From the NCBI GenBank assembly GCA_016708585.1, contig JADJFK010000008.1, positions 62,001 to 126,000 of the forward strand: DNA of 64,000 nucleotides, in the 5' to 3' direction. The translations under genes were made by a program, and so were the position numbers. This DNA comes from Sulfuritalea sp. Lineage in GTDB: Bacteria; Pseudomonadota; Gammaproteobacteria; Burkholderiales; Rhodocyclaceae. Shown here in pieces: positions 17,000 through 25,804 of this stretch. Below the pieces are notes generated by a model. The model made no database searches. It was not told the DNA's origin and saw only the letters and a list, made by a program, of their open reading frames with translations. The number at the start of each line of letters is the position of its first letter. Position 1 is the stretch's first letter.

Positions 17000-19010
17000 A
17001 TGATCATTGGCACCGCGGGTCACATCGACCACGGCAAGACCACGCTGGTGAAGGCGCTGACCGGCGTCGATGCCGACCGCCTGCCGGAAGAAAAGGCGCG
17101 CGGCATCACGCTCGACCTCGGTTACGCCTACGCGCCGCTGGCCGACGGATCCGTGCTGGGCTTCGTCGACGTGCCGGGCCACGAAAAGCTGATCCACAAC
17201 ATGCTGGCCGGCGCCACCGGCATCGACTACGTGCTGCTGGTGGTGGCCGCCGACGACGGGCCGATGCCGCAGACGCGCGAACACCTGGAACTGCTGGGCC
17301 TGCTCGGCCTCGATCGCGGCGCCGTGGCCCTGACCAAGTGCGATGCGGTGGATGCGGCGCGCATTGCCGCCGCGCGCGACGAAATCGAGATGCTGCTGGC
17401 CGGCACGCCGCTCGCCGGCAGCCCGCTGTTCGAACTGTCGGCGGCGACCGGCGCCGGCGTCGCCGCGCTGCGCAGCCATCTTGAAGCGGTCGCGGCGGCG
17501 CACACCCGGCGCGACGCCGCAGGCCGCTTCCGCCTCGCCATCGACCGCTGCTTCACGCTCTCCGGCATCGGCACCGTGGTCACCGGCACGGCCTTCTCGG
17601 GAAAAGTCGGCGCCGGCGACACGGCGATCATTTGCCCGGCCGGCGGCGCCGGCTACAAGGCGCGCGTAAAAAGCCTGCACGTGCAGGACCGAGCGGCACA
17701 AAACGGCCAGGCCGGCGACCGCTGCGCGCTGGCGCTGGCCGGCGACTTCGAAAAGAAGGACATCGAGCGCGGCATGTGGCTGGTCGATCCCGCGGCGGCA
17801 CGACCGCTCATTCGATTCCAGGCCGAAATCCGGGTAACCGAAACGCAGGCCGCACTGAAGCACTGGACGCCGGTGCATGTGCATCTGGGCGCCGCCGACA
17901 TCACCGGCCGCGTCGCGCTGCTCGATTGCGCGGAAATCGGCGGGGCGTAGCGGGGGTTTCGCGGAGCGCGGCTCCGCGCCCGCGCAGCCGGCTGGCTGTG
18001 CAAAGCCAGCCGTGGAGACCACGGCGCTGGCGGAGATCCTGCTCGACCGCGAGACGCTCGCCGTGCGCGGCGACCGCTTCGTGCTGCGCGATGCATCGGC
18101 CCGGCACAGCATCGGCGGCGGCCGCGTGCTCGACTGCTTTCCGCCCTCGCGCCACAAGCGCAGCCCGGCGCGGCTGGCGCTGCTCGCCGCACTGAAGGAC
18201 GACGATCCCGCCGTCAGCCTGAAGCTGCTGGCCGGGCAAGCCGTGGCCGGCGTCGACCTCGACCGCTTCGCCGCCAACTGGAACCTCGCCGCCGGCGCGG
18301 CGGCCGCTCTCTGGAGTGTCGCCGGCCTGCGCGTGATCGCCGCCGGCGAGCAGCACCTCGGCTTCGCCGCCGGCGGCTGGCAGGCGCTGGGCGAAAAACT
18401 GCTGGCGGCGCTGGCGGCCGAGCACGCGCGCGCGCCGGACATGGTCGGCGTCGAGCGCGAACGCCTGCGCCGCCTGACCCTGCCGACGCTGGAGCGCGCC
18501 GCCTTCGATGCGCTGGTGGCGGAACTGCTGGCCGCCGGCCGCATCGCCGCCGCGCGCGCCTGGCTGCACCTGCCCGAGCACCAGGCCAGCCTCGCCGCCG
18601 GCGACCGCGACCTGTTTGCGGTGCTGAAGCCGCTGCTCGATGCCCAGCCCCATGGCCCGCCGCGCGTGCGCGACATCGCCAGGGCATCCGGCACCGCCGA
18701 GGACACGGTGCGCCAGTTGTTCCGTCGCATCGCCCGCGCCGGCGAACTCTATCCGGTGGCGCACGACCACTACTTCACGGCGGATGCCGTCGCCGGGCTG
18801 GCCGCCATCGTCGCCAAACTCAATGCCGAAAAAGGATCGGCGCGCGCCGCCGACCTGCGCGACATCATTTACCGCGATGGCGGCGGCGGACGCAAGGTGG
18901 CGATCCATATCCTCGAATTCTTCGACCGCATCGGCTACACTCGCCGCGTGCGTGACGAACATCTACTGCGCGGCAGCGGTGCGAGCCATGCATGGCTGAA
19001 TAACAATTAA
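17000..19010 (+). CDS. selB: Selenocysteine-specific elongation factor SelB, interrupted by a 72-bp element and a frame change
   Basis: The first frame (17000-17950) gives the EF-Tu-like GTPase domains: GTAGHIDHGKTTL (G1), DVPGHEKLI (G3) and LTKCD (G4). It ends at TAG 17948-17950. The second frame, good from about 18014 to TAA 19010, gives the winged-helix SECIS-binding part (VLRDASARHSIGGGRVLD and onward). Between them lies a 72-bp repeat (17946-18017), open in the second frame as 24 residues. Removing one G from the G4 run at 17942-17945 joins everything into 669 residues, about 24 more than a normal SelB. So the gene is either a whole SelB with an in-frame insert at the domain III-IV linker plus one sequencing error, or it is broken. 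Two UGA genes and selC argue for function. Confidence 0.85.
17602..17627 (+). repeat. Dispersed 26-bp repeat inside selB
   Basis: A full match to the consensus, encoding KVGAGDTA in a surface strand of SelB domain II, where the family usually has a similar short Val-x-x-Gly-Asp motif. The fit to the protein may be partly natural. Confidence 0.6.
17946..18017 (-). repeat. 72-bp palindrome-bearing repeated element, copy 1, inside selB
   Basis: The reverse complement aligns without gaps to 47195-47266 at 61 of 72 bases (hand count). It contains a hairpin-forming CGCGGAGCGCGGCTCCGCG and a second stem GGCTGGC...GCCAGCC. Being 72 bp it adds 24 codons without changing frame by itself. In the SelB frame it would read as RSGGFAERGSAPAQPAG and on. 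Confidence 0.75.
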
Positions 19011-19019
19011 AGCAACAAC

Positions 19020-19115
19020 GGAAAAGAACGTTCCCCGGTGGGGCGGCCGGTCTTCAAAACCGGCAGGGGTCGCCATGCGGTCCCTGGTGGGTTCGACTCC
19101 CGCTCTTTTCCGCCA
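19020..19115 (+). tRNA. selC: tRNA-Sec (UCA anticodon)
   Basis: The 96-nt tRNA has an 8-bp acceptor stem (GGAAAAGA / TCTTTTCC), discriminator G and encoded CCA. The anticodon stem-loop CCGGT-CTTCAAA-ACCGG gives anticodon UCA, which reads UGA. A long variable arm and the GTTCGA T-loop are visible. It begins 9 bases after the selB stop, completing a selA-selB-selC block. Confidence 0.97.
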
Positions 19116-19136
19116 CCCCGACCAAGGAGAGACCTC

Positions 19137-19310
19137 ATGCAGAGCCAATCCATGATTTACCGCGGCAGCCGGCTTGCGATCCTGGCTTCCATTCCCGTCC
19201 TGCTCACCGCCTGCGCCAGCATGGATGCCGGCCCGGCGGGGGGTCAGCCGTCGCCAGGCCACGGGGGCGGGCGCCTGGGCGTGATCCGCGCGGCCGGCAG
19301 CGCTTACTGA
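19137..19310 (+). CDS. Small lipoprotein, function unknown
   Basis: The 57-residue product has a type II signal peptide ending in LLTAC (lipobox, Cys about residue 26), then a Gly/Pro-rich tail. The ATG is preceded by AAGGAGAGACC, a strong ribosome site, which supports expression. It starts 21 bases after selC and ends eight bases before the GcvH-like gene, so it looks like the first gene of the following run. The tail contains no recognisable domain. Confidence 0.6.
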   Translation: MQSQSMIYRGSRLAILASIPVLLTACASMDAGPAGGQPSPGHGGGRLGVIRAAGSAY

Positions 19311-19318
19311 GGACGCCC

Positions 19319-19750
19319 ATGAGCCGGGCTCCGTTCCGCGGCGCCGTGCCCGACGGCCTGCTCTACGACCCGGATCACGACATGTGGGTACGGCGCGAGG
19401 GTGAAGAGGTGGTGATCGGCGCCAGCGCCTTCGGCATCTTCCTCGCCGGCGAAATCATCGCCTTCACCGCCAAGCCGAAGGGCGCCGAGGTCGAGCGCGG
19501 CCGCGGCCTGGGCACCGTCGAATGCGCCAAGACCGTGCTCGCCGTGCATGCGCCGCTTTCCTTCGCGCTGACCGCAGCCAACGAGGCTGCCGAGGAGCGT
19601 CCTGCCGTGCTCAACCGCGACCCCTACGTCGCCGGCTGGATGGTGCGCGGCCGGCCCACGGCCTGGGACACGGAACGCGCGCGGCTGGTGGATGCCGTGA
19701 GTTATCGCGCCCACATCCGGCGCATCGAACCTGACGCGGAGTTCCTGTGA
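19319..19750 (+). CDS. GcvH-like lipoyl-domain protein
   Basis: The 143-residue protein has the biotinyl/lipoyl fold of the glycine cleavage H protein. The likely lipoylation site is Lys71 in GTVECAKTVLAVHAP. No gcvT or gcvP lies nearby, so a glycine cleavage role is doubtful. GcvH-like proteins outside that system include the lipoate-binding proteins of sulfur-oxidising (sHdr) clusters. Here the partner is a DsrE-like protein overlapping its stop, which hints at a persulfide or perselenide carrier role, but that is inference only. Confidence 0.78.
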   Translation: MSRAPFRGAVPDGLLYDPDHDMWVRREGEEVVIGASAFGIFLAGEIIAFTAKPKGAEVERGRGLGTVECAKTVLAVHAPLSFALTAANEAAEERPAVLNRDPYVAGWMVRGRPTAWDTERARLVDAVSYRAHIRRIEPDAEFL

Positions 19751-20133
19751 GCGCGCATCGGAAAAAACTCGCCATCCTGCTCTGGTCGGCGACACCCGAG
19801 CGCCCGCAACTGTGCGCCACGCCCTTCGTCCATGCCGCCGCCGCCGCCGCCTTCGACTGCGAAGTGGAAATCCATTTCGCCGGCCCGACCGTGCGCCTGC
19901 TGGTCGCCGGTGTCGCCGACGGCCTGCGGCCCTGGCCCGGCGTCGAGACCTCGATCTACCAGATGCTGCGCCAGGCGACCAACCTCGGGGTCAGCCTGCG
20001 CGCCTGCGCCATGGCCATGGGCGCGCTGGTCGGCGGGGACGAGGCGCTGATCCCGGAATTTGGCGGCAGCATTGCCGCCAGCGCCTTCGTCGATCGCGCG
20101 CTCGACCCGGAATGGGCGACGCTGGTGTTCTGA
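19747..20133 (+). CDS. DsrE-like sulfur-carrier-type protein
   Basis: The 128-residue protein begins KKLAILLWSATPERPQLCATPFVHAAAAAA and has the alternating beta-alpha pattern of the DsrE/DsrF/TusD superfamily. A Cys at residue 87 (GVSLRACAMAM) sits where the family carries its persulfide-bearing Cys; Cys23 and Cys38 are additional. The start overlaps the GcvH-like stop by four bases, so the two are translationally coupled. Role inferred: relay of sulfur or selenium. No direct proof. Confidence 0.72.
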   Translation: MSAHRKKLAILLWSATPERPQLCATPFVHAAAAAAFDCEVEIHFAGPTVRLLVAGVADGLRPWPGVETSIYQMLRQATNLGVSLRACAMAMGALVGGDEALIPEFGGSIAASAFVDRALDPEWATLVF

Positions 20134-20138
20134 GCGCA

Positions 20139-20843
20139 ATGTCGCCACCTGCCTGTCCTTCCTGCCGCGCGCCGATGGGCGCGCATCGCTTCCCGCGCAA
20201 ACTCGCCGGCGAAGTCGAGCTCGACTTGTGCTTTGCCTGCCAGGGCATCTGGTTCGACGACTACGAAAGCCTGCACCTGGCGCCGGCCGGCGTGATCGAC
20301 CTGTTCAAGCTGATCCACGAGCGTCGCGACGACCAGCGCCTGCCGCTGGCCAGCCCCCTGCGCTGCCCGCGCTGCAACGAGCAGCTGATCCAGTCGCAGG
20401 ATCGGGTCAAGAGCGGGCTGTTCAATTACCAGCGCTGCGGCCAGCACGGCCGCTTCATCAGCTTTGCCCAGTTCATGATCGAAAAAGGCTTCGTGCGCCA
20501 GTTGAGCGGGGCCGAGATCAGGGAGATCAGTGCCCGCATCGCCGTGGTGCGTTGCACCGGCTGCGGCGCGCCGGTGGACATCCGCAAGCAAAGCGCCTGC
20601 GGCCACTGCCGCGCGCCGATCGCGATCCTCGACCCGCAGGCGGTGGAACAGGCCCTGGCCGGCTACCACCGTGCCGCGGTGAAACAGGCGGCGCCGACCG
20701 ACCCGGCCGCGCTCGCCGAGGCGGTCCTGCTCACCGAACGCGAACGCAGCCGGCGCCAGCGCGAACGCGGCACCGTACTCGATGCCGACCTCGGCGACCT
20801 GCTGCTCGACGGCGTTGCCATGGTATGGAACAGGCTGTCGTGA
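20139..20843 (+). CDS. Zinc-ribbon protein (TFIIB-type zinc finger domain)
   Basis: The 234-residue protein has several Cys pairs: CPSC and CFAC (a zf-TFIIB ribbon with DLCFACQGIWFD), CPRC, CTGC and CGHC. The C-terminal third is Ala/Arg-rich and probably helical. The start follows the DsrE-like gene by five bases. Many bacterial proteins of this type are small metal-binding scaffolds of unknown role. No catalytic motif was recognised. Confidence 0.7.
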   Translation: MSPPACPSCRAPMGAHRFPRKLAGEVELDLCFACQGIWFDDYESLHLAPAGVIDLFKLIHERRDDQRLPLASPLRCPRCNEQLIQSQDRVKSGLFNYQRCGQHGRFISFAQFMIEKGFVRQLSGAEIREISARIAVVRCTGCGAPVDIRKQSACGHCRAPIAILDPQAVEQALAGYHRAAVKQAAPTDPAALAEAVLLTERERSRRQRERGTVLDADLGDLLLDGVAMVWNRLS

Positions 20844-21445
20844 CCCGGCAGGACATCACCGGCGTGATCCTCGCCGGCGGCGAGGGGCGGCGCCTGGGCG
20901 GCGTCGACAAGGGCCTGCAGGAGCTGCGGGGCCGGCCCATGGTGCAGTGGGTTCTGGAACGCCTGGCACCGCAGGTGGGCACGGTGCTGATCAGCGCCAA
21001 CCGCAACCTGCAGCGCTACGCCGCTTTCGGCTGCCCCGTGCTGCCCGACCGGACCCCCGGTTTCGCCGGTCCGCTGGCCGGACTGCATGCCGCGCTGACG
21101 CAGGCCGCGACGCCGCTGGTCGCGACCGTACCCTGCGATTCGCCCTTCCTGCCGGCCGACCTGGTGCAGCGACTGCATGCCCGGCTCGTCGCCGACAAGG
21201 CCGAACTTGCCGTGGCGCGTGCCGGGGACAGGGTGCACCGGGCATTCTGCCTGGCGCGGCGCGAACTGCTGCCGGGGCTCGACGCCTTCCTCGCCGCGGG
21301 CGAGCGCCGGGTGGGCCTGTGGCACGCCTCGCTGAGCGTGGCGGAAGTCGACTTCGATGACGAGCTCGACGCCTTCACCAACATCAACACGCCGGAACAG
21401 CTCGCGGGCTGCCGGCCGCCACCGTCGCCATCGCGCGATTCGTGA
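20825..21445 (+). CDS. mobA: Molybdenum cofactor guanylyltransferase MobA
   Basis: The enzyme adds GMP to molybdopterin to form MGD, the cofactor FdnG needs. The nucleotide-binding motif ILAGGEGRRLGGVDKGL opens the protein, followed by TVPCDSPFLP and the closing FTNINTPEQL. ATG 20825 lies inside the preceding gene; GTG 20840, overlapping the upstream stop, is an equally good start. Its place at the end of the formate dehydrogenase / selenium block fits its role in maturing that enzyme. Confidence 0.93.
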   Translation: MEQAVVTRQDITGVILAGGEGRRLGGVDKGLQELRGRPMVQWVLERLAPQVGTVLISANRNLQRYAAFGCPVLPDRTPGFAGPLAGLHAALTQAATPLVATVPCDSPFLPADLVQRLHARLVADKAELAVARAGDRVHRAFCLARRELLPGLDAFLAAGERRVGLWHASLSVAEVDFDDELDAFTNINTPEQLAGCRPPPSPSRDS

Positions 21446-21534
21446 CGCAGGCCCTGGCCGGTTTTGCCGCGAGTGTGCTTGAATAGCGCCATGAACGATT
21501 CCCCGATTATTCGCAAAACGCTCTGGAGCAAGGC

Positions 21535-22917
21535 ATGGATGGATCGCTGAACAACGCAAGGCCGTGGACGGCCGGGATCGCCTTCGGGTTGTTGTGGTTC
21601 CTGATGGGGGGATTCCTGCCCGTCCATGCGGCCACGGCGCCGGCTGCCGCGCCAGCGGCCAGCGGCCAGCGCTTTGCCACCGTGTTCCGCATCCGCGGCG
21701 ACCTCACCGCAGCAGGCAGCGGCGGCGAGAGAAAACTGCGCGAGGGCGACGTGGTCCAGGTCGGCGAAAAAGTGCGGGCGCCCGCCCTGGCCGAGGCCGT
21801 GCTCAAGACCGACGACGCCGGCATGGTCGCCGTGCGCCCGGGCACCGAATTCGTCGCCGAACGCTTCGCCGCCGAGGACAAGCCGACCGACAGTTTCAGC
21901 GTGCGCCTGCTCACCGGTTCGCTGCGCGTCATCAGCGGCTGGATTTCCCGCACCAACCGCGCCGGACACACGGTGGTCACGCCGACGTCCACCATCGGCA
22001 TTCGCGGCACCGATCACGAGCCCTACGTGCTGTCGGCCGAACTCGCCGCGAGCACGGGCAACAAGGAGGGCACCTACGACAAGGTCAATCGCGGCGGCAC
22101 CACCATGCGGGTCGGCGAAAACACGCTCGACATCGATGCCGGCCGCGTCGGTTTCGTGCGCGCACCGGCCAAGCCGGATGCGGAAAAAAAGAGCGGCTTC
22201 CGGGAACGTGCCTTGCTGACCATCCTGCTGCCGGTCCTGCTCGACAAGGTGCCGAATTTTTACGTGCCCGGCGAGTTCGACGCCGAGCTCGACCGCTACT
22301 CGCAGACGGCCGATGAAGACAGCCAGCGGCAACTGGAGCAGCGGCGCAAGTCGCCCCCGCCGCCGGTGCGAGGGTCGGCCCCGACCAAGGCGCCGGCCGC
22401 CGTGTCGCCGGCACCGACTTCTGTGCCGGCGGCGCCTGCCGCGCCGGCCGCCAAAACCACCGCTATTGCCACCGCTGCTCCCACACCCGCGCCCGCCGCA
22501 GCGATCGCCGGCTGCGAGCCGACGGCGATCGCCAAATCCTGGCTGGAACAGCTGGATGCTGCGATCGTCAGGCGTGACGCCGCGGGCATCGTTGCCCTGT
22601 TCGCGCCAGAAGCCGCCGTGCGCGCCACGGTGCGCGGCAACGAAGGCAGGATGACCAGCGTCGATCTCAGCCGGGACGAACTGGCGGCCAGCACGCTGGC
22701 TGCCATGGCAGGCCTCACGGACTACAAACAGCGCCGCGTATGGATTGAAGGCAAGCCGGCGGGCGCCACCTGCGACCGCATCGGCGTGAGATCGGTGGCG
22801 ATCGAGCAGGGCCGCCAATCCGGCAAGCCCTACCGCTTCGAAGCACTGGAAGAGTATGTGATCGAGTTGCGCGGCGGGAAGTGGCTCGCAACCAAGGCGG
22901 AAACCACGCAGCAATAG
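21535..22917 (+). CDS. Secreted FecR-domain protein
   Basis: The 460-residue protein starts with a signal peptide. A FecR domain (about residues 45-200) follows, with the markers GDVVQVGEKV and TPTSTIGIRGTDHE. Next comes a Pro/Ala-rich linker (about 265-325) and a C-terminal alpha+beta domain starting CEPTAIAKSWLEQLDAAI that resembles SnoaL/NTF2-like ligand folds. FecR proteins usually sense or scaffold in the periplasm. No sigma factor or TonB receptor lies nearby, so it is not a classical FecIR unit. The start at 21535 is inferred from the signal peptide. Confidence 0.75.
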   Translation: MDGSLNNARPWTAGIAFGLLWFLMGGFLPVHAATAPAAAPAASGQRFATVFRIRGDLTAAGSGGERKLREGDVVQVGEKVRAPALAEAVLKTDDAGMVAVRPGTEFVAERFAAEDKPTDSFSVRLLTGSLRVISGWISRTNRAGHTVVTPTSTIGIRGTDHEPYVLSAELAASTGNKEGTYDKVNRGGTTMRVGENTLDIDAGRVGFVRAPAKPDAEKKSGFRERALLTILLPVLLDKVPNFYVPGEFDAELDRYSQTADEDSQRQLEQRRKSPPPPVRGSAPTKAPAAVSPAPTSVPAAPAAPAAKTTAIATAAPTPAPAAAIAGCEPTAIAKSWLEQLDAAIVRRDAAGIVALFAPEAAVRATVRGNEGRMTSVDLSRDELAASTLAAMAGLTDYKQRRVWIEGKPAGATCDRIGVRSVAIEQGRQSGKPYRFEALEEYVIELRGGKWLATKAETTQQ

Positions 22918-22930
22918 GGGTTCGCCCGAA

Positions 22931-22963
22931 TGAAAAGGCCGGCGCATGCGCCGGCCTTTTTCG
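22931..22963. terminator. Bidirectional terminator between the FecR-domain gene and tRNA-Gly
   Basis: The stem AAAAGGCCGGCGC / GCGCCGGCCTTTT with a short loop has A-run and T-run flanks, so it can act for both converging units. Confidence 0.85.
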
Positions 22964-23003
22964 TTTATGTCCGGCCCGGAGGGACGGACGGTATCCAGCG
23001 GAC

Positions 23004-23077
23004 TGGAGCGGGTGAAGGGAGTCGAACCCTCTTCATCAGCTTGGGAAGCTGAGGTAATGCCGTTATACGACACCCGC
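23004..23077 (-). tRNA. tRNA-Gly (CCC anticodon)
   Basis: Reads GCGGGTGTCGTATAACGG at the 5' end. The anticodon stem-loop is TCAGC-TTCCCAA-GCTGA, giving anticodon CCC, with T-arm GGGTTCGACTCCC and encoded CCA. It lies 20 bases downstream of rng on the same strand. Confidence 0.95.
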
Positions 23078-23097
23078 GTCGGGAGCGAATTTTAGCG

Positions 23098-24567
23098 CTA
23101 CATCAAAACGATGTCGAACTGCTCCTGGGTATAGCCGCTCTCCGCGTGCAGCGAAATCGGCAGGCCGATGAACTCGGAGAGCATGGCCAGCGCCTGCGAT
23201 TCCTCGTCGAGGAACAGGTCGATCACGGCCGGCGAGGCCAGCACGCGCATTTCGCGCGCCGTGAACTGGCGCGCCTCGCGCAGCAGTTCGCGCAGCACCT
23301 CGTAACAGACGGTCTGCGCGGTCTTCACCTCGCCGCGCCCGCCGCAGGTGGGGCACGGTTCGCAGAGGACATGGGCAAGGCTCTCGCGGGTGCGCTTCCT
23401 GGTCAGCTCGATCAGGCCGAGCTGGGTGAAGCCGGACACGGTGATCCGCGTGTGGTCCTTCACCAGGGCCTTGTTGAATTCCGCCAGCACCGCTTCCTTG
23501 TGCTGCGGGTCTTCCATGTCGATGAAGTCGGCGATGATGATGCCGCCCAGGTTGCGCAGGCGCAGCTGGCGGGCAATGGCCTGCGCCGCTTCGAGGTTGG
23601 TCTTGAAAATCGTGTCGTCGAAATTGCGCGACCCGACGTAGCCGCCGGTGTTGACGTCGATGGTGGTCATCGCCTCGGTCTGGTCGAAGATCAGGTAGCC
23701 GCCCGATTTGAGGTCGACCCGGCGCGCCAGCGCCTTCTGGATTTCCTCCTCGACGCCGTGCAGGTCGAACAAGGGCCGCTCGCCGGTGTAGTGCACGAGG
23801 CGGCTGCCGACCTGCGGCACGTACTCCTGGGCGAAGTGCTGCAGCTTCTGGAAGTTCTCGCGCGAGTCGATGATGACGCCGGTGGTTTCGCTGCTCACCA
23901 GGTCGCGCAACACGCGCTGCGCCAGCGTCAGGTCGTGGTGCAGCAGCACGGGCGGCAGCGCGCCGACGCTGCGGCTCTTGATCTCGCTCCAGATGCGGCG
24001 CAGATAGGCGATGTCGGCCGCCAGTTCCTCGTCGCCGGCCTCGGCCCCGACGGTGCGCAGGATATAGCCGCCGGGCTGGTCGGCGGGCAGGAGCGCCATG
24101 ATCCGGTCGCGCAGCCTTTCGCGCTCGGCCTCGTCGTCGATGCGTTGCGAGATGCCGATGTGGGTGTCCTGCGGCAGGTGCACCAGCAGGCGTCCGGCGA
24201 TCGAAACCTGGGTCGTCAGGCGCGCGCCCTTGGTGCCGATCGGATCCTTCTGCACCTGCACCATGATCGACTGCCCCTCGCTCAGGATGCGCTCGATCGG
24301 GCGCGTTTCGTGGCTGTTGTAGCCGTTGCCGTTGATGCGTTCGCTCCAGATGTCGGCAACATGGAGGAAGGCGGTGCGTTCCAGTCCGATCTCGATGAAG
24401 GCCGACTGCATGCCGGGCAGCACCCGCACCACGCGGCCCAGATAAACGTTGCCGACGATGCCGCGGCCGTTGGTGCGCTCGATGTGCAGTTCCTGCACCG
24501 CGCCCTGCTGCAGCAGGGCGACGCGGGTTTCCTGCGGCGTGAAGTTGATCAGGAATTGTTCAGTCAT
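23098..24567 (-). CDS. rng: Ribonuclease G
   Basis: The 489-residue single-strand endoribonuclease processes 16S rRNA 5' ends and decays some mRNAs. An N-terminal S1 domain (VGNVYLGRVVRVLPGMQSAF) and the RNase E/G catalytic core (DVNTGGY, DFIDM) are present, followed by a Zn-link-like CPTCGGRG. The start MTEQFLINF at 24567 is the family start; an upstream in-frame ATG adds an unlikely peptide. It is last in the nadD-rsfS-rlmH-maf-rng run. Confidence 0.95.
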   Translation of the reverse strand: MTEQFLINFTPQETRVALLQQGAVQELHIERTNGRGIVGNVYLGRVVRVLPGMQSAFIEIGLERTAFLHVADIWSERINGNGYNSHETRPIERILSEGQSIMVQVQKDPIGTKGARLTTQVSIAGRLLVHLPQDTHIGISQRIDDEAERERLRDRIMALLPADQPGGYILRTVGAEAGDEELAADIAYLRRIWSEIKSRSVGALPPVLLHHDLTLAQRVLRDLVSSETTGVIIDSRENFQKLQHFAQEYVPQVGSRLVHYTGERPLFDLHGVEEEIQKALARRVDLKSGGYLIFDQTEAMTTIDVNTGGYVGSRNFDDTIFKTNLEAAQAIARQLRLRNLGGIIIADFIDMEDPQHKEAVLAEFNKALVKDHTRITVSGFTQLGLIELTRKRTRESLAHVLCEPCPTCGGRGEVKTAQTVCYEVLRELLREARQFTAREMRVLASPAVIDLFLDEESQALAMLSEFIGLPISLHAESGYTQEQFDIVLM

Positions 24568-24681
24568 TTGACTACCATCCCCCCGCCCCCTTCCCATGGA
24601 AGGGGGTGACTGTGGTTCGGCCGCAAGCGGCCTCCATGTTTAACGCTGACCCCGGCTTGGGGCGGCCCGGCGCCGGTGTCG

Positions 24682-25293
24682 TCACAGCGGGTAACCGAAG
24701 TCGCGCAGCAGCAGCGCCGTTTCGCACAGCGGCAGGCCGACGATGCCGGAATGGGAACCGCGGATTTCCTCGACGAACATCGCGGCGCGGCCCTGGATGC
24801 CGTAGGCGCCCGCCTTGTCCATCGGCTCGCCGCTTTGCACGTAGCGGCGGATTTCGTCCGCGCCCAAGTGCCGAAAGCGCACCTCGCTGACCGACAGGCG
24901 GTGCTCGATGCGCCCGTCGCGGGCCAGGGCGATCGCGGTCAGCACGCGGTGGCTGCGGCCCGAGAGCCGCGCCAGGATCGCCGCGGCGTCCGCCTCGTCA
25001 TTCGGCTTGCCGATGATCTCGCCATCGAGGTCGAGCGTGGTGTCGGCGGCCAGCACCGGGCGCGGCACCACCCGTCGCGACGCCAGCAAGTCCGCGCCGA
25101 ATGCCGCCTTGATGCGCGCCACGCGCTGCACGTAGGCCTCCGGCGTCTCGCCCGGCAGCCAGGCCTCGCTGACTTCCGCGTCCTCGCGCGGCGCGGCGCG
25201 GAACAGCAGCAGGTCGAAGCGGATGCCGATCTGTGACAGCAGTTCGCGGCGGCGCGGACTTCTGGAGGCAAGGTAGATGCGTGGATCGATCAT
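24682..25293 (-). CDS. maf: Maf-family nucleoside triphosphate pyrophosphatase (dTTP/UTP type)
   Basis: The 203-residue protein opens with YLASRSPRRRELL and has LAADTTLDLDGEIIGKP and MDKAGAYGIQGRAAMFVEEI, all Maf signatures. The family hydrolyses modified or canonical NTPs to limit misincorporation. About 40 bases separate it from rlmH. Confidence 0.94.
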   Translation of the reverse strand: MIDPRIYLASRSPRRRELLSQIGIRFDLLLFRAAPREDAEVSEAWLPGETPEAYVQRVARIKAAFGADLLASRRVVPRPVLAADTTLDLDGEIIGKPNDEADAAAILARLSGRSHRVLTAIALARDGRIEHRLSVSEVRFRHLGADEIRRYVQSGEPMDKAGAYGIQGRAAMFVEEIRGSHSGIVGLPLCETALLLRDFGYPL

Positions 25294-25332
25294 GGTCGGG
25301 CAGCCTTGGTGACGGTTTCCGTGAGCATAGCG

Positions 25333-25804
25333 TCAGGCGCGATGATAGGGGTGGCCCTTTATCACGCTCGCGGCACGGTACAGCGCCTCGGCGAGGATCA
25401 CGCGGACCAGGGCGTGGGGCAGGGTCAGGCTGGAAAGGCGCAGGGTTTCGTGGGCGGATTGCCTGATCCGGGGGTCCAGCCCGTCGGGGCCGCCGATGAT
25501 GAAGGCGACATCGCCGCCGCTCGCCATCCATTTGGCCAGACGCTCGGCCAGTTGCTGCGTGGTCGGCGCGTCGCCGCGCTCGTCGAGGACGACGCGGCGA
25601 CAGGCGGCCGGCACCTGCGCTTCGATCCGCGCCGCTTCCAGCGCCATCATGGCCTGCGCCGTCTTGCCCGTGCTGCGCGGCTCGGGCCGGATCTCCAGCA
25701 GTTCCAGCGGCAGCTCGCGCGGCATCCGCCTCGCGTAGTCGGCTCCAGCCGGCCAGCACCCATTCGGGCGGCCTGGCCGACACCGCCGCGACGATCAGCC
25801 TCAT
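25333..25804 (-). CDS. rlmH: 23S rRNA (pseudouridine1915-N3)-methyltransferase RlmH, one-base frame break
   Basis: The start MRLIVAAVSARPPEWVLAGW reads in one frame from 25804. The rest, ADYARRMPRELP...IIGGPDGLD...LTLPHALVRV...HPYHRA, reads in another. Dropping one base near 25744 (GGCTGGAGCCGAC to GGCTGGGCCGAC on the coding strand) yields 156 residues, the usual RlmH length, with every block aligned. It is a SPOUT methyltransferase of the ribosome. The start overlaps the rsfS stop (ATGA). A real break is unlikely in a well-kept housekeeping gene, so sequencing error is the first suspect. Confidence 0.88.

Noticed and set aside
17948..17950. TAG in selB as a recoded amber codon
   Set aside because: The downstream SelB part is in a different frame, so reading through TAG would not recover it; the stop also lies within the repeated element.
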